A stretch of 64,000 nt of DNA from NCBI RefSeq assembly GCF_003628125.1, contig NZ_RBZU01000009.1, forward strand, positions 216,971 to 280,970. The letters run 5' to 3'. The position numbers and the translations under genes were made by a program. This document shows positions 1 to 9,434 of this stretch, piece by piece. The DNA comes from Pararobbsia silviterrae (GTDB taxonomy: Bacteria > Pseudomonadota > Gammaproteobacteria > Burkholderiales > Burkholderiaceae). The notes under the pieces are model-generated. The model saw only the letters and a list, made by a program, of their open reading frames with translations, was not told where the DNA came from and searched no databases. Every line of letters begins with the position of its first letter. Within the stretch, counting starts at the first letter, position 1.

Positions 1-139
1 GCGCGCAGAGCAGCACGACCGGCAGCACCAGCACCGCGAAGTCATGCCACGAGATCGAGACGAAACGGACATGAATGCCGCGGCCGCGTTGGGGCGGCGG
101 CTTCGGCATCGAGGGCGGCGGGGTCGGCGTGCGCGTCAT
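1..139 (-). CDS. N-terminal fragment of a membrane-anchored protein, possibly a TAXI/TRAP solute-binding protein
   Basis: Reading leftward from an ATG at 139, 46 codons stay open to the window edge. The product begins with a proline-rich stretch (MTRTPTPPPSMPKPPP), then a basic segment, then SISWHDFAVLVLPVVLLCA, which looks like the beginning of a transmembrane anchor or signal anchor. In Burkholderia a TAXI-family TRAP transporter receptor with this kind of N-terminus is often found beside the rhodanese and glnA genes; that match is from memory and not proven by these 46 residues. It lies downstream of the rhodanese gene on the same strand, 84 bases away. The rest of the gene is outside the window. 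Confidence 0.5.
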   Translation of the reverse strand, partial: MTRTPTPPPSMPKPPPQRGRGIHVRFVSISWHDFAVLVLPVVLLCA

Positions 140-223
140 CGGATGGGCTCGTGCGTCGAACGAATGGGCAGGCCCCTCACTATAGCGCGGCGCTCCGTCG
201 GAGCGTCCGCGCGGTTTGGCCGA

Positions 224-688
224 CTAGGCCCCGATCCACGGCAGGCCGCGGAAACACCAGCCGCTGACCGTCTTGCGGTGGCCCGTGGCGTCCTTGTCGC
301 CCTCGAATCCTTCGAGCAGGTCGTAGGCCTTCGTGAAGCCCGCATTCGACGCGGCGACGGCGGCGAGCTTCGAGCGGGCGGCGCTGCGGCACAGGAACAG
401 CAGCGGCGTGTCCGGTTGCGCGGCCGCGCGCAGTTGCTCGATGAACTCGGCATTGGGGATGCTGCCCGGATAGCGGATCCATTCGATATGCACGTACTGC
501 TCGGCGGGCACCTGGGGCCGGCCGACCCAGTCGAGCTCGGCGCGCGTGCGCACGTCGACGAGGCGCGCGTTGGGCTCGAGCGTGAGGAATTCGAGCGATT
601 CGGCCGGCGAGAGCGCGCCCGCGTAGGCAAGACCGCCTTCGGTGCGACGTTGATCGGCCTTGGCGTATAACGGGTCCAGCGAAGTCAT
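224..688 (-). CDS. Rhodanese-like domain protein
   Basis: A 154-residue single-domain rhodanese-fold protein. The start MTSLDPLYAKAD at 688 is preferred over upstream in-frame codons because a GGAG ribosome site lies about 8 bases before it and the upstream residues are arginine-rich, non-conserved sequence. The rhodanese hallmarks are visible: 'RLVDVRTRAELDWVGRPQ' in the first half and the active-site loop LCRSAARS, whose cysteine would carry the persulfide. This suggests sulfurtransferase or sulfur-carrier activity in the cytoplasm; the physiological acceptor is unknown. It is divergent from glnA, with a 493-base intergenic region between. Confidence 0.88.
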   Translation of the reverse strand: MTSLDPLYAKADQRRTEGGLAYAGALSPAESLEFLTLEPNARLVDVRTRAELDWVGRPQVPAEQYVHIEWIRYPGSIPNAEFIEQLRAAAQPDTPLLFLCRSAARSKLAAVAASNAGFTKAYDLLEGFEGDKDATGHRKTVSGWCFRGLPWIGA

Positions 689-1069
689 CGGATTGTCTCC
701 GGAGCGGAAAATAATGATTCTAGGGCCTGTTCGCGCCGCGCGGCCGACGATCCAAGATCGTGTCGCACGGGGCGGGCGCGCCTCGCACCGGGCGCGGCGG
801 CTTGCCGACGCGGTCTCGGTGCGGCTTTCACCGCATTCAAACGATTGCGGATCGTGGGGCATGCATGTGGGGGATGCGTGTTGGTGCAAATGGTCTTTAA
901 TGGTGCGTATTCCAACCTGAGTTCACCCGAACGCATCATAATAGTGCCCCGGCGGCACCGCGATGCGGCGCGCCCCCCCGCGATCCCGATCGCGCGAGGG
1001 CTTCGGCGCCTCACGCAAGCTGGTGAAAATGCACCTTAAGTTGTTGTCGCGCACCGGGGTATTCGTTGT

Positions 1070-1085
1070 TGGCACGATATGTGCT
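1070..1085 (+). promoter_or_regulatory. Candidate sigma-54 promoter of glnA
   Basis: TGGCAC at 1070-1075, five bases, then GTGCT at 1081-1085 matches the -24/-12 pattern TGGCAC-N5-TTGCW with one mismatch at the -12 box. It ends 96 bases before the glnA start. NtrC-activated sigma-54 transcription of glnA is well established in proteobacteria, and glnL/glnG lie immediately downstream. Several GGTGC/TGCACC half-sites occur upstream (about 890-910 and 1020-1035) but do not form a clean NtrC dyad. The remaining 689-1181 intergenic stretch shows no gene. Confidence 0.5.
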
Positions 1086-1181
1086 TTTTCGATGCATCCG
1101 GTTTGTGTTTAGCCAAAGCGTATGGATTCGGACGGCGCAGGTCGTCTTTCTAGTGAAAGTGAAAAGGAACAGGAGAAAGGT

Positions 1182-2597
1182 ATGAGCAAATCCGTGGCCG
1201 ACGTCGTTCAGTTGGTGAAGGACGAGGACGTCAAGTTCGTCGATTTCCGTTTTACGGATACGAAAGGCAAGGAACAGCACGTCTCGGTACCGGTGTCGGC
1301 CTTCGATGAAGACAAGTTCGAAAGCGGCCATGCTTTTGACGGTTCGTCGATCGCCGGCTGGAAGGGCATCGAAGCATCGGACATGTTGCTGCTGCCGGAC
1401 CCGAACACGGCTTACATCGACCCGTTCTACGAAGAATCGACGCTCGTGCTGACCTGCGACGTCATCGAGCCGTCGGACGGCAAGGGCTATGAGCGCGATC
1501 CGCGTTCGCTCGCACGCCGCGCGGAAGCCTATCTGAAGAGCACGGGTCTGGGCGACACGGCGTTCTTCGGTCCGGAACCCGAATTCTTCATTTTCGACTC
1601 GGTCGAGTGGGACGCCGACATGTCGGGCAGCTTCGTGAAGATCAATTCGGAAGAAGCGCCGTGGTCGTCGGGCAAGACGTTCGAACATGGCAACACGGGT
1701 CACCGTCCGGGCGTCAAGGGCGGCTACTTCCCGGTCGCGCCGGTCGACCAGTTCCAGGACATCCGTTCGGAAATGTGTCTGCTGCTCGAACAGATCGGCA
1801 TCCCCGTCGAAGTGCACCACCACGAAGTCGCGGGCCAAGGCCAGAACGAAATCGGCACGAAGTTCTCGACGCTGATTCAACGTGCTGACTGGACGCAACA
1901 GCTCAAGTACATCGTGCACAACGTCGCGCATACGTACGGCAAGACGGCGACGTTCATGCCGAAGCCGGTCGTGGGCGACAACGGCTCGGGCATGCACGTT
2001 CACCAGTCGATCTGGAAGGACGGCAAGAACCTGTTCGCGGGCGACGGCTATGCCGGTCTGTCGGAATTCGCGCTGTTCTACATCGGCGGGATCATCAAGC
2101 ACGCACGCGCGCTGAACGCGATCACGAACCCGACGACGAACTCGTACAAGCGTCTCGTGCCGGGCTTCGAAGCGCCGGTCAAGCTCGCGTACTCGGCACG
2201 TAACCGTTCGGCTTCGATCCGTATTCCGCACGTCGCGAACCCGAAGGGCCGCCGTATCGAAACGCGCTTCCCGGATCCGATGGCGAACCCGTACCTCGCG
2301 TTCTCGGCGCTCATGATGGCCGGTCTCGACGGTGTGCAGAACAAGATCCATCCGGGCGAAGCCGCGGACAAGAACCTCTACGATCTGCCGCCGGAAGAAG
2401 ACGCAAAGATCCCGACCGTGTGCTCGAGCCTCGACCAGGCGCTCGAATACCTCGACAAGGATCGCGAATTCCTGACGCGTGGCGGTGTGTTCACGGACGG
2501 CATGCTCGACGCGTACATCGCGTTGAAGATGGAAGAAGTCACGCGCTTCCGCATGACGACGCACCCGGTCGAATTCGACATGTACTACTCGCTGTAA
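1182..2597 (+). CDS. glnA: Type I glutamine synthetase
   Basis: Glutamine synthetase condenses glutamate and ammonia using ATP, the main ammonium-assimilation step. The 471-residue length equals the usual GSI-beta length. The start [16 protein letters not shown] at 1182 follows the purine-rich AGGAGAAAGG. Visible family signatures are FDGSSIAGW near residue 50, the metal/ATP-site segment '[19 protein letters not shown]', and NRSASIRIP near residue 345. NLYDLPPEE near the C-terminus supplies Tyr400, the residue adenylylated by GlnE in this class. It is followed by a strong terminator and then by the regulators glnL and glnG, so nitrogen-status control through NtrBC is expected. Confidence 0.98.
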   Translation: MSKSVADVVQLVKDEDVKFVDFRFTDTKGKEQHVSVPVSAFDEDKFESGHAFDGSSIAGWKGIEASDMLLLPDPNTAYIDPFYEESTLVLTCDVIEPSDGKGYERDPRSLARRAEAYLKSTGLGDTAFFGPEPEFFIFDSVEWDADMSGSFVKINSEEAPWSSGKTFEHGNTGHRPGVKGGYFPVAPVDQFQDIRSEMCLLLEQIGIPVEVHHHEVAGQGQNEIGTKFSTLIQRADWTQQLKYIVHNVAHTYGKTATFMPKPVVGDNGSGMHVHQSIWKDGKNLFAGDGYAGLSEFALFYIGGIIKHARALNAITNPTTNSYKRLVPGFEAPVKLAYSARNRSASIRIPHVANPKGRRIETRFPDPMANPYLAFSALMMAGLDGVQNKIHPGEAADKNLYDLPPEEDAKIPTVCSSLDQALEYLDKDREFLTRGGVFTDGMLDAYIALKMEEVTRFRMTTHPVEFDMYYSL

Positions 2598-2657
2598 TCG
2601 CTGTCGATGGCGATGCACACCGGCGCGTTGATGCGCCCGGTGTGATCTCGCAACAGA

Positions 2658-2683
2658 GGGACGGCAGTGCCGTCCCTTTTTTG
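2658..2683 (+). terminator. Rho-independent terminator of glnA
   Basis: An 8-bp stem GGGACGGC/GCCGTCCC with a three-base loop is followed directly by six T residues (2677-2682). It lies 60 bases after the glnA stop, so most glnA transcripts should end here and glnL/glnG probably depend on read-through or a promoter in 2690-2858. Confidence 0.88.
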
Positions 2684-2858
2684 TCCGTGAGAGCCTGACA
2701 AAATGAAAGCCGAATCCGCGGGGTACGCCATGCACGATCGAGTGCGAAAGGGCGTAGAGGCACCACGCGCGCATGCGATCAAGGCGCGCGACACGGCGGC
2801 GCAGGGCGCGATACGCGCCGCTCGGCTGCATTTTGTCAGTGTCTCGAGGATGGTGTAG

Positions 2859-3998
2859 ATGGGACTGAAAGACCTGATGAAATCGAAGCGGGCCGAAATC
2901 ACGTCGGTACCGGCTGCGCTTGTGCAGTCTGCGCTACTGCCGGGCCTCGAAGCGTTGCCGACCGCGGTGCTCGTGATCGAACGGCGTACGCTCGGTGTCG
3001 CGTTCGCGAATGCGGTCGCCGAATCGCTGCTCGAAATGTCGCGGCGGCAGCTCGCGCAGATGTGCTGGCCCGATCTGTTCTCGGATTCCGATCAGTTGAT
3101 CTCGACGATCGATGCGATCGCGGCGATCGCCGATAACCGCTTCAATGCGACGCATCTCGATGCCTCGCTCGAACGCACGGGACGCGAGCCGCTGCACGTG
3201 CACGCGATCGTCGGGTATCTCGAAGCGGTGCCCGATTATGTGCTGCTCGAACTGTTCGAGAACGAGCAGCAGCTCAGAACCGACCGCGAGGAACGGATCC
3301 ACGATCTGACCGCGGTCAACAAGCAGCTGATCCGCAATCTCGCGCACGAAATCAAGAATCCGCTCGGCGGTATCCGGGGCGCGGCGCAGCTGCTCGAATT
3401 CGAGCTCGGCGATGCACGCGATCTGCGCGAATACACGCAGGTGATCATCAAGGAATCGGATCGGCTGCAGACGCTCGTTGACCGGCTGCTCGAACCGCAC
3501 CGTCATCCGCATATCGTCGGCGACGTCAATATTCACGAAGTCTGCGAGCGCGTGCGCGCGCTGATCCTTGCCGAGTTTCCGCGCGGGCTCACGATCGAGC
3601 GCGACTACGACGTGAGCGTGCCAGAGTTGCGCGGCGACAAGGAACAACTGATCCAGACGATCCTCAACATCGTGCGCAATGCGGCCGAAGCGCTCAAGGA
3701 GCGCATCGCGGCAGGCGACGCGCGGATCGATCTGCGCACGCGCATCGCGCGCAACGTGACGATCTCGAAGCAGTTGCACAAGTTGGCATTGGACTTGCAT
3801 GTCATCGACAACGGACCCGGGATTCCCGAGGACATCCGCGATCGGATCTTCTATCCGCTCGTGAGTGGACGCGAGGACGGCAGCGGGCTCGGACTCACAC
3901 TCGCCCAGACCTTCGTGCATCAGCACGAGGGGCTGATTGAATGCGACAGCAGGCCTGGACATACGGAGTTCCAGATCGTGTTGCCGCTTTCGCTTTAG
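2859..3998 (+). CDS. glnL: Nitrogen regulation sensor histidine kinase NtrB
   Basis: A 379-residue soluble kinase. It has an N-terminal PAS-like domain (about residues 25-140), a DHp helix with NLAHEIKNPLGG where His163 is the phosphorylation site, and a GHKL ATPase domain with N box NIVRNAAEAL, G1 VIDNGPGIP and G2 GSGLGLTLAQTF. There are no membrane segments, as expected of NtrB, which responds to PII rather than to external ligand. The start at 2859 has GAGGA eight bases upstream. The partner glnG begins 78 bases downstream, so the pair forms a two-component operon controlling glnA and other nitrogen genes. Confidence 0.95.
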   Translation: MGLKDLMKSKRAEITSVPAALVQSALLPGLEALPTAVLVIERRTLGVAFANAVAESLLEMSRRQLAQMCWPDLFSDSDQLISTIDAIAAIADNRFNATHLDASLERTGREPLHVHAIVGYLEAVPDYVLLELFENEQQLRTDREERIHDLTAVNKQLIRNLAHEIKNPLGGIRGAAQLLEFELGDARDLREYTQVIIKESDRLQTLVDRLLEPHRHPHIVGDVNIHEVCERVRALILAEFPRGLTIERDYDVSVPELRGDKEQLIQTILNIVRNAAEALKERIAAGDARIDLRTRIARNVTISKQLHKLALDLHVIDNGPGIPEDIRDRIFYPLVSGREDGSGLGLTLAQTFVHQHEGLIECDSRPGHTEFQIVLPLSL

Positions 3999-4076
3999 TT
4001 GGCCGCCGTGCCGCGCGATGCGCGTGTACAGCGTGTTTGAACTGCAGCGCCCACAAGAACTTCCGTCGACCGATAT

Positions 4077-5624
4077 ATGAAGCCGATCTGGATAGTAGAC
4101 GACGACCAATCGATCCGTTGGGTGCTTGAAAAGGCCCTTGCTCGCGAGAATTTCGCGACCCGTAGTTTCTCGACGACGCGCGAGGCGCTGACGGCGTTCG
4201 AGCACGACACGCCGCAGGTGCTCGTCTCCGATATCCGGATGCCGGGCGGCTCGGGCTTCGAATTGCTCGAGACCGTGCGCGAGCGCTGGCCGAATATTCC
4301 CGTCATCATCATGACGGCGTTCTCGGATCTCGATAGCGCGGTCGCGGCGTTTCAGGGCGGCGCATTCGAGTATCTCGCGAAGCCGTTCGATATCGACAAG
4401 GCGGTCGAGCTGATCCAGCGCGCGGTCGAAGAGAGTCTGCGCGGCGAGCTCGCCTACGAGGAGCGTCTGACCGAGACGCCCGAAATGCTCGGACAGGCGA
4501 GCGCGATGCAGGACATGTTCCGCGCGATCGGACGGTTGTCGAATTCGAGCGCGACGGTGCTGATCACGGGTGAATCGGGCACCGGCAAGGAGCTCGTCGC
4601 GCGCGCGCTGCATCGGCATAGTCCGCGCGCGAACGGTCCCTTCATCGCGCTGAATACGGCCGCGATTCCGAAGGATCTGCTCGAATCGGAATTGTTCGGC
4701 CATGAGCGCGGTGCGTTCACGGGCGCGCAGGCGATGCGCCAAGGCCGCTTCGAACAGGCCGAGAACGGCACGCTGTTCCTCGATGAAATCGGCGATATGC
4801 CGTTCGATCTGCAGACGCGTTTGCTGCGCGTGTTGTCGGACGGGCAGTTCTATCGCGTCGGCGGACATAATCCCTTGCGCGCGAATGTGCGCGTGATCGC
4901 GGCGACGCATCAGAACCTCGAACAGCGTGTGCGTCAGGGTTTGTTCCGCGAGGACTTGTATCACCGGCTCAACGTGATCCGTCTGCGTCTGCCCGCGCTG
5001 CGCGAACGCAATGAAGATATTCCGCTGCTCACGCGTCACTTCCTGCAGAAGAGTGCGCGCGATCTCGGCGTCGAACCCAAGCGCGTGTCCGACGAGGCGC
5101 TTGCGTTTCTGTCGTCGCTCTCGTTTCCCGGCAACGTCCGGCAGCTCGAAAATCTCTGCAATTGGCTGACCGTCATGGCGCCCGCGCAGACGATCGAGAT
5201 CAAGGATCTGCCGGCGGATCTGCTGCCGACGACGTCGAACGATCCGGCGACGCAGACCGCGAGCAACGGCGCGGCGTTGCATGCGGGCGTCCCGACGGGC
5301 GCGCCGATCGACGCGGGCTCGGCCGGTGCGACGGCGCCCGCGGGTGCTGCGCCGCTCGCGGGCGGCGGGATCTACTCGCGTACGGTCGGCCGCGCCGAAG
5401 GGCCGGGCTCAGCTTGGGAAAACGGCTTGCGGACCGAGGTTGCGAAGCTGCTGCGCGAGCAATCGGTCGATGTCATGGATGCGTTGACGCGGCGTTTCGA
5501 GGCGGCCGTGATTCTCGAGGCGCTCGACTTCACGCGCGGCCGCAAGGTCGAGGCGGCCGAACGGCTCGGGATCGGCCGCAATACGATCACGCGCAAGATT
5601 CAGGAACTCAACCTCGAGCCCTGA
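4077..5624 (+). CDS. glnG: Nitrogen regulation response regulator NtrC
   Basis: A sigma-54-dependent activator of 515 residues. It has a receiver domain with the phospho-acceptor Asp52 in SDIRMPGG, an AAA+ domain with Walker A GESGTGKE (165-172), the sigma-54 contact loop GAFTGA (212-217) and Walker B TLFLDEIGDMP, and a C-terminal Fis-type helix-turn-helix (AAERLGIGRNTITRKIQEL). It activates glnA-type promoters when phosphorylated by GlnL. It is about 45 residues longer than enterobacterial NtrC because a Gly/Ala/Pro/Thr-rich linker (roughly residues 385-443) separates the AAA+ and DNA-binding domains. It is the last gene of the glnL-glnG unit. Confidence 0.96.
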   Translation: MKPIWIVDDDQSIRWVLEKALARENFATRSFSTTREALTAFEHDTPQVLVSDIRMPGGSGFELLETVRERWPNIPVIIMTAFSDLDSAVAAFQGGAFEYLAKPFDIDKAVELIQRAVEESLRGELAYEERLTETPEMLGQASAMQDMFRAIGRLSNSSATVLITGESGTGKELVARALHRHSPRANGPFIALNTAAIPKDLLESELFGHERGAFTGAQAMRQGRFEQAENGTLFLDEIGDMPFDLQTRLLRVLSDGQFYRVGGHNPLRANVRVIAATHQNLEQRVRQGLFREDLYHRLNVIRLRLPALRERNEDIPLLTRHFLQKSARDLGVEPKRVSDEALAFLSSLSFPGNVRQLENLCNWLTVMAPAQTIEIKDLPADLLPTTSNDPATQTASNGAALHAGVPTGAPIDAGSAGATAPAGAAPLAGGGIYSRTVGRAEGPGSAWENGLRTEVAKLLREQSVDVMDALTRRFEAAVILEALDFTRGRKVEAAERLGIGRNTITRKIQELNLEP

Positions 5625-5823
5625 ACGCCGCGCTTCGTTGATCGAGGCGCGCGCAACATGAAGGCGTGCGCTGCATTGGCGTGCAGCGCATGACGCAACG
5701 ACGTTTGGCATCGCGGCGTCGGACGCCACGGTGTCGAGCGTGGCGGTGCCGGGGGTGACGCGGCGCCGCGGCGTCCGACGTCACACCTCATCGCATACGG
5801 ACGTTAGCTGTGACGCTGTGCGC

Positions 5824-5862
5824 GGCGACGATAGGCGCCCATTCTGCGCGCCTATCGTCGCC
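5824..5862. terminator. Long hairpin between convergent glnG and pirin genes
   Basis: A perfect 15-bp stem (5824-5838 with 5848-5862; arm GGCGACGATAGGCGC) encloses a 9-base loop. It sits directly before the pirin stop codon and 200 bases after glnG. It lacks a strong T tract on either side, so it may work as a bidirectional, imperfect terminator or mRNA end-protector. Confidence 0.6.
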
Positions 5863-5863
5863 C

Positions 5864-6769
5864 TTAGTCTTCCATCCGGCCGAACTTTCCTGCGTTGAAA
5901 TCGACGATCGCCTGCCGGATTTCCTGCTCTGAGTTCATCACGAAAGGCCCGTACTGAACGACGGGTTCGTCGATCGGTTCGCCGGTCAGCATCAGCAGAT
6001 GCGCGTCCTCGGAGGCTTCGACGACGATCTGTTCGCCCGCGTTGTCGAACAGCACGAAGTCGTGTGCGCGCGCGGCGGTCTGGCCGTTGATCGTGATCGC
6101 ACCGCTGAGCACCATGAGTCCGACGTTCTCATGCGCGGGAAACGCGAATTCGGCGTGTCCTTTCGCGCGGACGAAGATGTCGAGCATATTGAGCCGCGTG
6201 AACGTGTGGGCCGCGCCCTTGACGCCCTGATACTCGCCCGCGACGACGCGCACATATCCGCCGTCGTCCGGCAGCGTCACGCGCGGAATATCGGCATCGA
6301 CGATGCCCTGATAGGCGGGCGTCGTCATCTTGTGTGCGCCCGGCAGATTGACCCAGATCTGCGCGATATGCATCGGACCGCCGCGCCGCGCGTAGTCGGC
6401 CTCGTGATATTCCTTGTGCAGGATGCCCGCGCCGGCCGTCATCCATTGCACGTCGCCGGGGCCGATGACACCCGCATTGCCCGCGCTGTCATGATGCGCG
6501 ACGCTGCCTTCCCACGCGAGCGTGACGGTTTCGAAGCCGCGATGCGGATGCGGACCGACGCCGCGGTCGCGCTGGTTCGTCGCGGGGTGCGTATAGGGCG
6601 CGTGATAGTCGAACAGGATGAACGGACTGATCCGCTGTCCGAACGGGTTGCCCGACGGGAAGTAGTTCGACACGCGAAAGCCGTCGCCGACCCAATGAAA
6701 GCCCGGGCCGCGGAAGATGCCGGTGATCGTGCGTTCGGCATGCGAAACAAGAGAGGGTGCAGTCGTCAT
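5864..6769 (-). CDS. Pirin family protein (bicupin)
   Basis: A 301-residue pirin, a two-cupin protein that usually binds one iron in the N-terminal cupin. The metal-ligand motifs are visible: HPHRGFET (two histidines) and, about 40 residues later, 'AGAGILHKEYHE' (third histidine and glutamate). The N-terminal half also has the family features FDYHAPYTHP and MTAGAG. Bacterial pirins are variously quercetinase-like dioxygenases or redox-responsive partners of metabolic enzymes, so the exact role here is unresolved. It is apparently monocistronic, converging with glnG, with 250 gene-free bases to xthA. Confidence 0.92.
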   Translation of the reverse strand: MTTAPSLVSHAERTITGIFRGPGFHWVGDGFRVSNYFPSGNPFGQRISPFILFDYHAPYTHPATNQRDRGVGPHPHRGFETVTLAWEGSVAHHDSAGNAGVIGPGDVQWMTAGAGILHKEYHEADYARRGGPMHIAQIWVNLPGAHKMTTPAYQGIVDADIPRVTLPDDGGYVRVVAGEYQGVKGAAHTFTRLNMLDIFVRAKGHAEFAFPAHENVGLMVLSGAITINGQTAARAHDFVLFDNAGEQIVVEASEDAHLLMLTGEPIDEPVVQYGPFVMNSEQEIRQAIVDFNAGKFGRMED

Positions 6770-7022
6770 CGAAGTCGCCTTTGCACTCGGGGTGCGGGTG
6801 GATAGCCGCTAAGGTAAGGGCGGTCTTCCGTGCCGACAAGCGGCGTCGCGCGCGACGAATCGTTGCATGAGCGGAACAATCGCGAAGCATCGTTCTGCGG
6901 CACGCGCGTATTCACGCAGTGCGCCTCGCGTTGTATGCGCGTGGCGTACCGATGTCGCGTGCGGCTGTCGTGGGTGCATACGTGTGAGGCGTGTGGAGGC
7001 GTATATAGCGCGCTCGGCGTGC

Positions 7023-7805
7023 CTACGCGGCCGCGATATCGACAATCACGGGCGCGTGATCGGACGGCTGCTCCCACTTGCGCGGCACCTTGTCGATCTC
7101 GCAGTGCGTGCAGCGCGCGGCGAGCGGCGTCGACAGCAACCAGTGATCGATGCGCACGCCCGCGTTGCGGCGAAACGCCATCATCCGATAGTCCCACCAC
7201 GAGAACAGTTTGTCGGGCTGCTCGAACTTGCGGAACGCATCGACGAGACCGAGCGCGACGAGGCGCGCGAATTGTTCGCGTTCTTCGGGCGACACGAGAT
7301 TCTGGCCGACCCACGCGGCCGGATCGTGAACGTCGCGGTCCTCGGGCGCGATATTGAAATCGCCGCCGAGCGCGAGGTTCGGATAGGCCTGCAATTCCGA
7401 CGCGAGCCACGCATGGAGCGCTTCGAGCCATTGGAGCTTGTAGGCGAACTTGTCGGTGCCCGGCGCTTGCCCGTTCGGCACATACGCGCTGATCACGCGT
7501 ACGCCTTCGACGGTCGCGGTGATCACGCGCTTTTGTTCGTCCTCGAAGCCCGGAATATTGCGCACGACATCGTCTTGATCGAACGCGAGACCGTCTCGAA
7601 TCAGGAGCGCGACGCCGTTATAGGTCTTCTGACCCGTGAACACGGCGCGATACCCGGCGCCGAGCAAGGCCTCGACGGGAAACTTGTCGTCGGTCAGCTT
7701 GAGTTCCTGCAGCGCGAGCACGTCGACGGGCTGGAGCTTGAGCCATTCGAGCACGTGTTCGAGGCGGACCTTCAGTGAGTTGACGTTCCAGGTCGCTAAC
7801 TTCAT
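7023..7805 (-). CDS. xthA: Exodeoxyribonuclease III
   Basis: A 260-residue AP endonuclease/3'-5' exonuclease of the EEP (exonuclease-endonuclease-phosphatase) fold for base-excision repair. The start MKLATWNVNSLKVR at 7805 is the canonical N-terminus; an upstream in-frame ATG would add 18 non-conserved residues. Conserved residues are visible: Asn in WNVNS, the metal Glu in LQELKL, 'GGDFNIAPEDRDVHDP' with the catalytic Asp/Asn, and the terminal SDHAPVIVD with the catalytic Asp-His pair. It is probably monocistronic; 273 bases without a recognisable gene separate it from the acyltransferase upstream. Confidence 0.95.
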   Translation of the reverse strand: MKLATWNVNSLKVRLEHVLEWLKLQPVDVLALQELKLTDDKFPVEALLGAGYRAVFTGQKTYNGVALLIRDGLAFDQDDVVRNIPGFEDEQKRVITATVEGVRVISAYVPNGQAPGTDKFAYKLQWLEALHAWLASELQAYPNLALGGDFNIAPEDRDVHDPAAWVGQNLVSPEEREQFARLVALGLVDAFRKFEQPDKLFSWWDYRMMAFRRNAGVRIDHWLLSTPLAARCTHCEIDKVPRKWEQPSDHAPVIVDIAAA

Positions 7806-8078
7806 AGATTGGGCATGATCGTGGATGGATGCGGGTTTCGGCGCTATCTCGTCATTCATGGGCTGGATTAGCGACCCATCGGGCTAACCGATTCGGTGAC
7901 GGTAGGGAAAGCGTCGAAATCATACCGCGCTCAAAGCGCCATGCTCCTCTCGACGCGCGCCTGAACGCGGGTCGCGGGTCGTCGAGCCGTCCTGTGCGCG
8001 TACCGGTTACACGCGTGGCGCGTGTCGGGGCCAGCCCGATTCGTTCGACGCGATAGGTTGCCGGGTATCCGGGGTGCG

Positions 8079-9434
8079 CTAGCGCCTGAATTTGGACGCC
8101 GGATGCTCGACGCCTCTATGCATCACGTAGCTGACGATGAAAATCAGACTGAAAATCAATGGGGCAAATTCGATCTGGTTTATCAACCCCAGTACTTGCG
8201 GGGCGATCGGGCGAATAGATAACATGATTTGGGGGTGAAATACGTAGGCGCAATACGTTAACGTGCCGCCGATCTGCGTCCATTTCACGATTTTGGATCC
8301 GAAACCTCGAATCTCCGACGATTCGAATATCGAAATCGTAAGAAGGGTAAGCATTGCCACAAAAGGTGGTATGTAAACAAAATAACGATGCAGGCGATTT
8401 CCGAAGAATGCCCAATATGATGCAAAAAGCGTCTGCGCCAGCAACAGGATGACTAGAACGATGAATCCGAATAACAGTCCGTGCCGGGATTGCCGTGTTT
8501 GGATTTTTTGCGTTCGAAGTTTGGCGAGCATCATTCCCGCGACGAACAAATATAGATTGGATGCGATCGACAGGTAAATGTGTGTCAGGGCATACGCCGG
8601 GTCGAAATGAGTCAAGCGGGCTTGAACGATATTTGCTGTCGCTCCGACGACAAGGAGTGCTGCAAGCATCCACGTTCGCATGCCCCATTTTTCGTCTATG
8701 CGAGTCATCACGAACGCCAAGAGAGGAGCGAGCAAGTAGAATTGAAATTCGGTCGTGACGGACCACAGCGCACCGATGATGTTGATCGGCATGCGTCCGT
8801 CATAGTCCATGAGAATCGTTTGTACAAGAATCCACAAATTCTCGGGCTCAAACGATTTTGGATATGACAGCGTGCCGATGACGAGAAGCGCGAACAGATA
8901 TACGGGATAGATCCGAAATGCGCGATTCCATAGGAAATCGGCGGCGCCCGATGCGCTGATCGCATAGCGCCCCGAAAAGAACCCTTTTCCCATCAAGTAA
9001 CCTGAAAGGGTAAAGAACATCCACACGCCGGCCCACGGAGACGACATCAATATTCGCGAGAGAAAATACTGCGGATGTTCGCCGGGCCCCGCTGGAGTCG
9101 TGAACACGACCCCAAAATAGTGGCCGAAAATCACAGTGACGCATGCGGCAAATCGAATTGTTAAAAGTGGGTCTGGCGACGACGATCTCGCGATGTGCCG
9201 ATCGGGTACCTTCCATGCATGGGCATATACCCAGAGTGCGATGAGCGCGGCGGGCACGAAATCCATCGCGACGATGTAGCACCAACGTGCCGTGCCACCA
9301 TGAGTGAGTGTGTAACCGACGAAAAAGGGCTTCGGAAAGACGAAAAACAGCGCAAGCGCGAAAAAGACGCCCAGGGAGTTGCTTCGCGCGGACGACGTGA
9401 CCCCGGCGTCAACGCTTTCATTCATTACTTTCAT
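8079..9434 (-). CDS. Acyltransferase family 3 membrane protein (OafA/WecH type)
   Basis: A 451-residue polytopic inner-membrane protein with about ten hydrophobic helices. The acyltransferase-3 signatures are visible: IFGHYFGV (the likely catalytic histidine after helix 2), WMFFTLSGYLMGKGFF and NRAFRIYPVYLFAL. Such proteins acetylate or succinylate surface polysaccharides, lipids or antibiotics using cytoplasmic acyl donors; the substrate cannot be told. Base composition is far below its surroundings (for example 24 G/C in the 60 bases from 8341) and it uses AT-ending codons, pointing to horizontal acquisition. No neighbouring polysaccharide genes support a specific role. The start at 9434 is the first in-frame ATG. 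Confidence 0.88.
   Translation of the reverse strand: MKVMNESVDAGVTSSARSNSLGVFFALALFFVFPKPFFVGYTLTHGGTARWCYIVAMDFVPAALIALWVYAHAWKVPDRHIARSSSPDPLLTIRFAACVTVIFGHYFGVVFTTPAGPGEHPQYFLSRILMSSPWAGVWMFFTLSGYLMGKGFFSGRYAISASGAADFLWNRAFRIYPVYLFALLVIGTLSYPKSFEPENLWILVQTILMDYDGRMPINIIGALWSVTTEFQFYLLAPLLAFVMTRIDEKWGMRTWMLAALLVVGATANIVQARLTHFDPAYALTHIYLSIASNLYLFVAGMMLAKLRTQKIQTRQSRHGLLFGFIVLVILLLAQTLFASYWAFFGNRLHRYFVYIPPFVAMLTLLTISIFESSEIRGFGSKIVKWTQIGGTLTYCAYVFHPQIMLSIRPIAPQVLGLINQIEFAPLIFSLIFIVSYVMHRGVEHPASKFRR

Noticed and set aside
1011..2831. Long open frame on the minus strand opposite glnA
   Set aside because: Arginine/histidine-rich product without family motifs; it is the antisense shadow of a clearly real high-GC gene.
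2934..5282. 782-codon open frame on the minus strand opposite glnL/glnG
   Set aside because: Spans two well-supported plus-strand genes; the composition (Arg, Asp, His) is typical of antisense frames in high-GC DNA.
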